NCBI GenBank assembly: GCA_041320695.1
Contig: JBGGOQ010000002.1
Location: 271,618 to 335,617 of the forward strand
Source: Caldicellulosiruptoraceae bacterium PP1
GTDB lineage: Bacteria > Bacillota > Thermoanaerobacteria > Caldicellulosiruptorales > Caldicellulosiruptoraceae
Reading direction: 5' to 3'
Length of the DNA: 64,000 bases
A program made the translations under genes and the position numbers. This document shows positions 61,366 through 64,000 of this stretch, one piece after another (the first letter of the stretch is position 1; each line of letters begins with the position of its first letter). The notes beneath the pieces are model-generated. The model worked only from the letters and a program-made list of their open reading frames with translations, ran no database searches and was not told the origin of the DNA.

Positions 61366-61402
61366 AACTGAGCCAGTCAGAACCGTCCCCATTGGCTCAG
61401 TT
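61366..61402 (-). repeat. REP-like hairpin, complete copy
   Basis: Perfect 10-bp arms AACTGAGCCA / TGGCTCAGTT around GTCAGAACCGTCCCCAT. The core reads GGGGACGGTT on the minus strand. Copies at 34905-34923 and 52158-52188 are partial or diverged. Such elements in other bacteria are mobilised by RAYT transposases (inference). Confidence 0.75.
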
Positions 61403-61548
61403 TCGAGTAAATTATAGTAAAAAGATGTAATGCAGAAGTTAAGATTTAAATATAATTTTCCTAAATAACAATGTTTAGTAGTATAAATTAGGAATTGATT
61501 AAAAAGTATGATATAAACATTTAATCAATTATTTAGGGGAATTGAGCA

Positions 61549-61986
61549 ATGGAAAGATTATTAAAATTTATAGGTGCTATTTTATTACTTTTTATTGTAA
61601 TTGTAATATTTTTATATATACAAATAAATACTTATTCTAAAGTAATTAATTTGAATTGGTCTATCAAGCTACCAAATTCATATAAAGAAATCTACTCTGC
61701 TAATAGTGGAGCAAGTTTTCATGGCGATGGACAGAGATATCATATATTTGAATACAATAATGAAAATGAGATTAATCAGGCTTTAAACTGGATAAATGCA
61801 AAAAATGTTTCAATGGAATTAGAAATAAATAAAATTCTTAATAATTTGAATGTATCTAAGCAAAATATGCCTGACTACAATAAGAAATACAAATATTATG
61901 TTAAATTCCAAGAAGATTCTTCAAAAATATATTTAATTTTTGTTCCTGATACAAGAAAACTGTATATAATTGAAGACATATATTAA
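61549..61986 (+). CDS. Small membrane-anchored protein of unknown function
   Basis: 145 residues. One N-terminal transmembrane segment (about 8-28) is followed by a soluble extracytoplasmic domain with mixed alpha/beta pattern (KLPNSYKEIYSANSGASFHG, RYHIFEYNNENEINQALNWI). GGGGAATTGAGCA precedes the ATG. No family recognised. Confidence 0.7.
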   Translation: MERLLKFIGAILLLFIVIVIFLYIQINTYSKVINLNWSIKLPNSYKEIYSANSGASFHGDGQRYHIFEYNNENEINQALNWINAKNVSMELEINKILNNLNVSKQNMPDYNKKYKYYVKFQEDSSKIYLIFVPDTRKLYIIEDIY

Positions 61987-62056
61987 GACATAGCAATTTG
62001 TTAATTATAAGTTTACTTTAATATACATATAATAATAGAACTAAAGTATTGTTTAT

Positions 62057-62070
62057 TGAAAGCGTTTACT
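62057..62070 (+). promoter_or_regulatory. cre-like catabolite repression site
   Basis: TGAAAGCGTTTACT matches the CcpA cre consensus TGNAANCGNTNNCA at all but the last base. It lies about 55 bases before the acetylesterase start, where CcpA binding would reduce expression on preferred sugars (inference). Confidence 0.5.
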
Positions 62071-62123
62071 TATTAACTTAAAATAAAATAGAGAAAAAAT
62101 TTATTTATATAGAGGTGATTTAC

Positions 62124-64000
62124 TTGGAACTTAGGATTCCAAAAATTATAAATGACGGAATGATTCTTCAAAGGGAAAAAGAAATAAAAATATGGGGATG
62201 GGCTGTTCCTAATGAAAAGGTATCAATTAATTTTTTAGGTAATTCATATACTTCATTAGCTGATGATAAGGGAATGTGGGAAGTTACTTTACCAGCAATG
62301 GCTGCTGGTGGCCCTTATATAATGGAGATAAAATCAAATGACAAAACCATCATTATAGAAGATATACTAATTGGAGATGTTTGGATTTGCTCTGGACAAT
62401 CAAACATGGTTCTACCAATGGAAAGGGTAAAAGATAGGTATCAAGACCAATTTGAAAATTGTGATAATCCATATATAAGACAATTTATTGTTCCAGATAA
62501 ATACAATTTCAAAGGACCAGATGAAGATTTTGAAGGAGGAACATGGGAACAACTTAACAATGAAACAATTTATAGATTTTCAGCAGTAGGCTATTTTTTT
62601 GCTAAGGCTATATATGAGAAATACAAAATTCCAATTGGTTTAATTAAAGCTTGTGTTGGAGGAACACCAATAGAAGCATGGATGAGCCCAGATTTAATGT
62701 CTGAATTTCCTGAAAATGTTGAAATTATTGAAAAACTTAAAGATGATAATTATATTCAAACAGTTAAAACAGAGGAAGAAATAAAAGTAAATAACTGGTA
62801 TAATAGTATTAATGATAATGATGAAGGACTAAAAGATAGTTTAGATGCTTGGTTCAATACCAATATAAATACTTCAGATTGGAAAACAGCGTTTTTACCA
62901 GCTTCTTGGGAAGAGATTGGTTTAAACAAACTAATTGGAGCTGTTTGGTTTAGAAAAGAAGTAGATGTTCCAATTAACATGATTGGGAAGCCTGCAAAAC
63001 TTTATTTAGGGACAATAGTAGATAGTGATTTAACATATGTTAACGGAGTTTTAGTAGGCTCAACTTCTTATAGATACCCACCACGAAAATATAATATCCC
63101 ACCCAATATTTTAAAGTTAGGAAAGAATGTAATTGTTACAAGAGTAATCAGCAATGATGGAAATGGTGAGTTTATAAAGGATAAGGATTATATGCTTTTC
63201 ACAGAAGATTTTAAAATAAATCTTGAAGGTTATTGGCAGTATAAGGTTGGAGCAAAAATAGATGAACCTATACCAAACATAACATTTTTTCAGTATAAAC
63301 CAACTGGCTTGTTTAACGGTATGATAGCACCAATGATAAAATACAATATTAAAGGTATATTATGGTATCAAGGCGAATCTAATACTGATGATCCACAAGG
63401 ATATTGCAAAAAGCTTTGCAGTTTGATTATTGATTGGAGAAAAAAATGGGGCGATGAAAATTTACCATTTTTATATGTACAGTTAGCAAACTATATGAAA
63501 GCATCTGAATATCCATCTGAAAGTAACTGGGCAAAACTTCGTGATGAACAGAGAAAGGCACTTTGCCTTAATAATACTGGAATGGCTGTTGCTATTGATG
63601 TTGGTGAGTGGAATGATCTACATCCTTTAAATAAAAAGGATGTAGGCAAGAGGCTTGCACTTCTTGCTCAAAAGATTGCATATAATGAAAAAAACATAGT
63701 TGCATCAGGGCCTTTGTATAAATCAATGAAAATCGATGGTAATAAAATTATAATTGAGTTTTCAGAAATAGGTAGTGGTCTTTGTATGAAAAGTGATAAA
63801 CTAAAACATTTTTCAATATCAAATAAAAATAAAGAATTTTTATGGGCAAACGCAATAATTGAAGGCAATAAAGTTATTGTTTGGAATGAGAATGTTAGTG
63901 AACCTGTTGCTGTTAGATATGCTTGGGCAGATAACCCTGAAGGTGCTAACCTTTACAATAAAGAAGGGCTACCTGCATCACCATTTTCAACAGAAAATTA
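62124..64000 (+). CDS. Sialate O-acetylesterase-type carbohydrate esterase, cut by right edge
   Basis: Over 625 codons open to the edge, TTG 62124 with AGAGGTG six bases upstream (in-frame GTG at 62115 overlaps that site). No signal peptide, so probably cytoplasmic. SGNH-type blocks: GDVWICSGQSNM (Ser nucleophile), GILWYQGESNTDDP, and WNDLHPLNK (Asp-x-x-His). Between them a beta-sandwich domain (about residues 250-370: AVWFRKEVDVPINM, YVNGVLVGSTSYRYPPRKYN) is inserted, as in 9-O-acetylesterases acting on acetylated sugars. The last residues seen, GANLYNKEGLPASPF, are near the usual C-terminus, so only a few codons are missing. Confidence 0.88.
   Translation, partial: MELRIPKIINDGMILQREKEIKIWGWAVPNEKVSINFLGNSYTSLADDKGMWEVTLPAMAAGGPYIMEIKSNDKTIIIEDILIGDVWICSGQSNMVLPMERVKDRYQDQFENCDNPYIRQFIVPDKYNFKGPDEDFEGGTWEQLNNETIYRFSAVGYFFAKAIYEKYKIPIGLIKACVGGTPIEAWMSPDLMSEFPENVEIIEKLKDDNYIQTVKTEEEIKVNNWYNSINDNDEGLKDSLDAWFNTNINTSDWKTAFLPASWEEIGLNKLIGAVWFRKEVDVPINMIGKPAKLYLGTIVDSDLTYVNGVLVGSTSYRYPPRKYNIPPNILKLGKNVIVTRVISNDGNGEFIKDKDYMLFTEDFKINLEGYWQYKVGAKIDEPIPNITFFQYKPTGLFNGMIAPMIKYNIKGILWYQGESNTDDPQGYCKKLCSLIIDWRKKWGDENLPFLYVQLANYMKASEYPSESNWAKLRDEQRKALCLNNTGMAVAIDVGEWNDLHPLNKKDVGKRLALLAQKIAYNEKNIVASGPLYKSMKIDGNKIIIEFSEIGSGLCMKSDKLKHFSISNKNKEFLWANAIIEGNKVIVWNENVSEPVAVRYAWADNPEGANLYNKEGLPASPFSTEN

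Overview
The window looks like the chromosome of a low-GC, spore-forming, anaerobic Firmicute of the class Clostridia, possibly a thermophilic sugar degrader related to Caldicellulosiruptor or Thermoanaerobacterales. The evidence is AT-rich DNA, strong GGAGG ribosome sites with frequent TTG/GTG starts, sporulation-linked genes (spoVG with a sigma-H type promoter, a SPOCS-LysM protein, a SpoIIAB/RsbW-like kinase), a glmS ribozyme, FolE2, and carbohydrate genes (a GH65 phosphorylase, a FucI/AraA-like isomerase, a sialate O-acetylesterase-like protein). The genus is an inference.

Layout. 1-4.1 kb: an edge-cut membrane spermidine-synthase-like gene, a decayed ccdA, an unknown secreted protein, a SAM methyltransferase behind a PhoP-box-like promoter, and an IS256 relic. 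4.3-8.5 kb: GH65 phosphorylase and a sugar isomerase with a GntR/AraR-type operator. 8.5-11.4 kb: a phosphate-starvation operon (pstS-like, then phoA) driven from a long 11-bp-phased array of TTAACA boxes. 11.7-17.7 kb: XRE regulator, veg, SPOCS-LysM, murC, purR (with PurBoxes) and spoVG. 17.7-22.2 kb: an envelope operon on the minus strand (DUF4129-like membrane protein, YibQ-type and a second deacetylase-like protein). 22.3-34.9 kb: housekeeping genes tadA, an anti-sigma kinase, sppA, queD-folE2, a YcdB-like protein, an amidohydrolase, tsaE-tsaB-rimI, a yhbD/bactofilin cluster, glmM, glmS ribozyme and glmS.

34.9-44.5 kb is an accessory patchwork. It holds interspersed short repeats, a pRiA4b ORF-3 protein, a flavodoxin, a LysE transporter, two unknown membrane proteins, a CopZ-NTD-like Fe-S/Zn protein and a WG-repeat protein. 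Among these lie many partial gene copies, mostly C-terminal: of the pRiA4b protein, the flavodoxin and LysE, plus a fused M23 peptidase/transglutaminase remnant. 44.5-58.7 kb is a defence island: a complete type I restriction-modification operon hsdM-hsdS-(PD-(D/E)XK protein)-hsdR, a truncated nuclease-like gene interrupted by a REP-like repeat, a 1469-residue SF1 helicase ending in a Vsr/DUF559-like nuclease domain, and an XRE-ImmA/IrrE-PIN operon whose PIN gene is broken. 59-64 kb: Uma2 endonuclease, nitroreductase, a pyrophosphatase-like remnant joined to a LysE remnant, another REP-like hairpin, a small membrane-anchored protein and the edge-cut acetylesterase.

The most promising items are the standalone helicase-nuclease and the non-canonical nuclease inside the restriction operon, the shared PhoP-box architecture linking a methyltransferase to phosphate starvation, the palindrome in the yhbD promoter, the glmM 3' hairpin beside the glmS ribozyme cleavage site, and the repeat-rich scrap region. 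No tRNA, rRNA or CRISPR array was seen.
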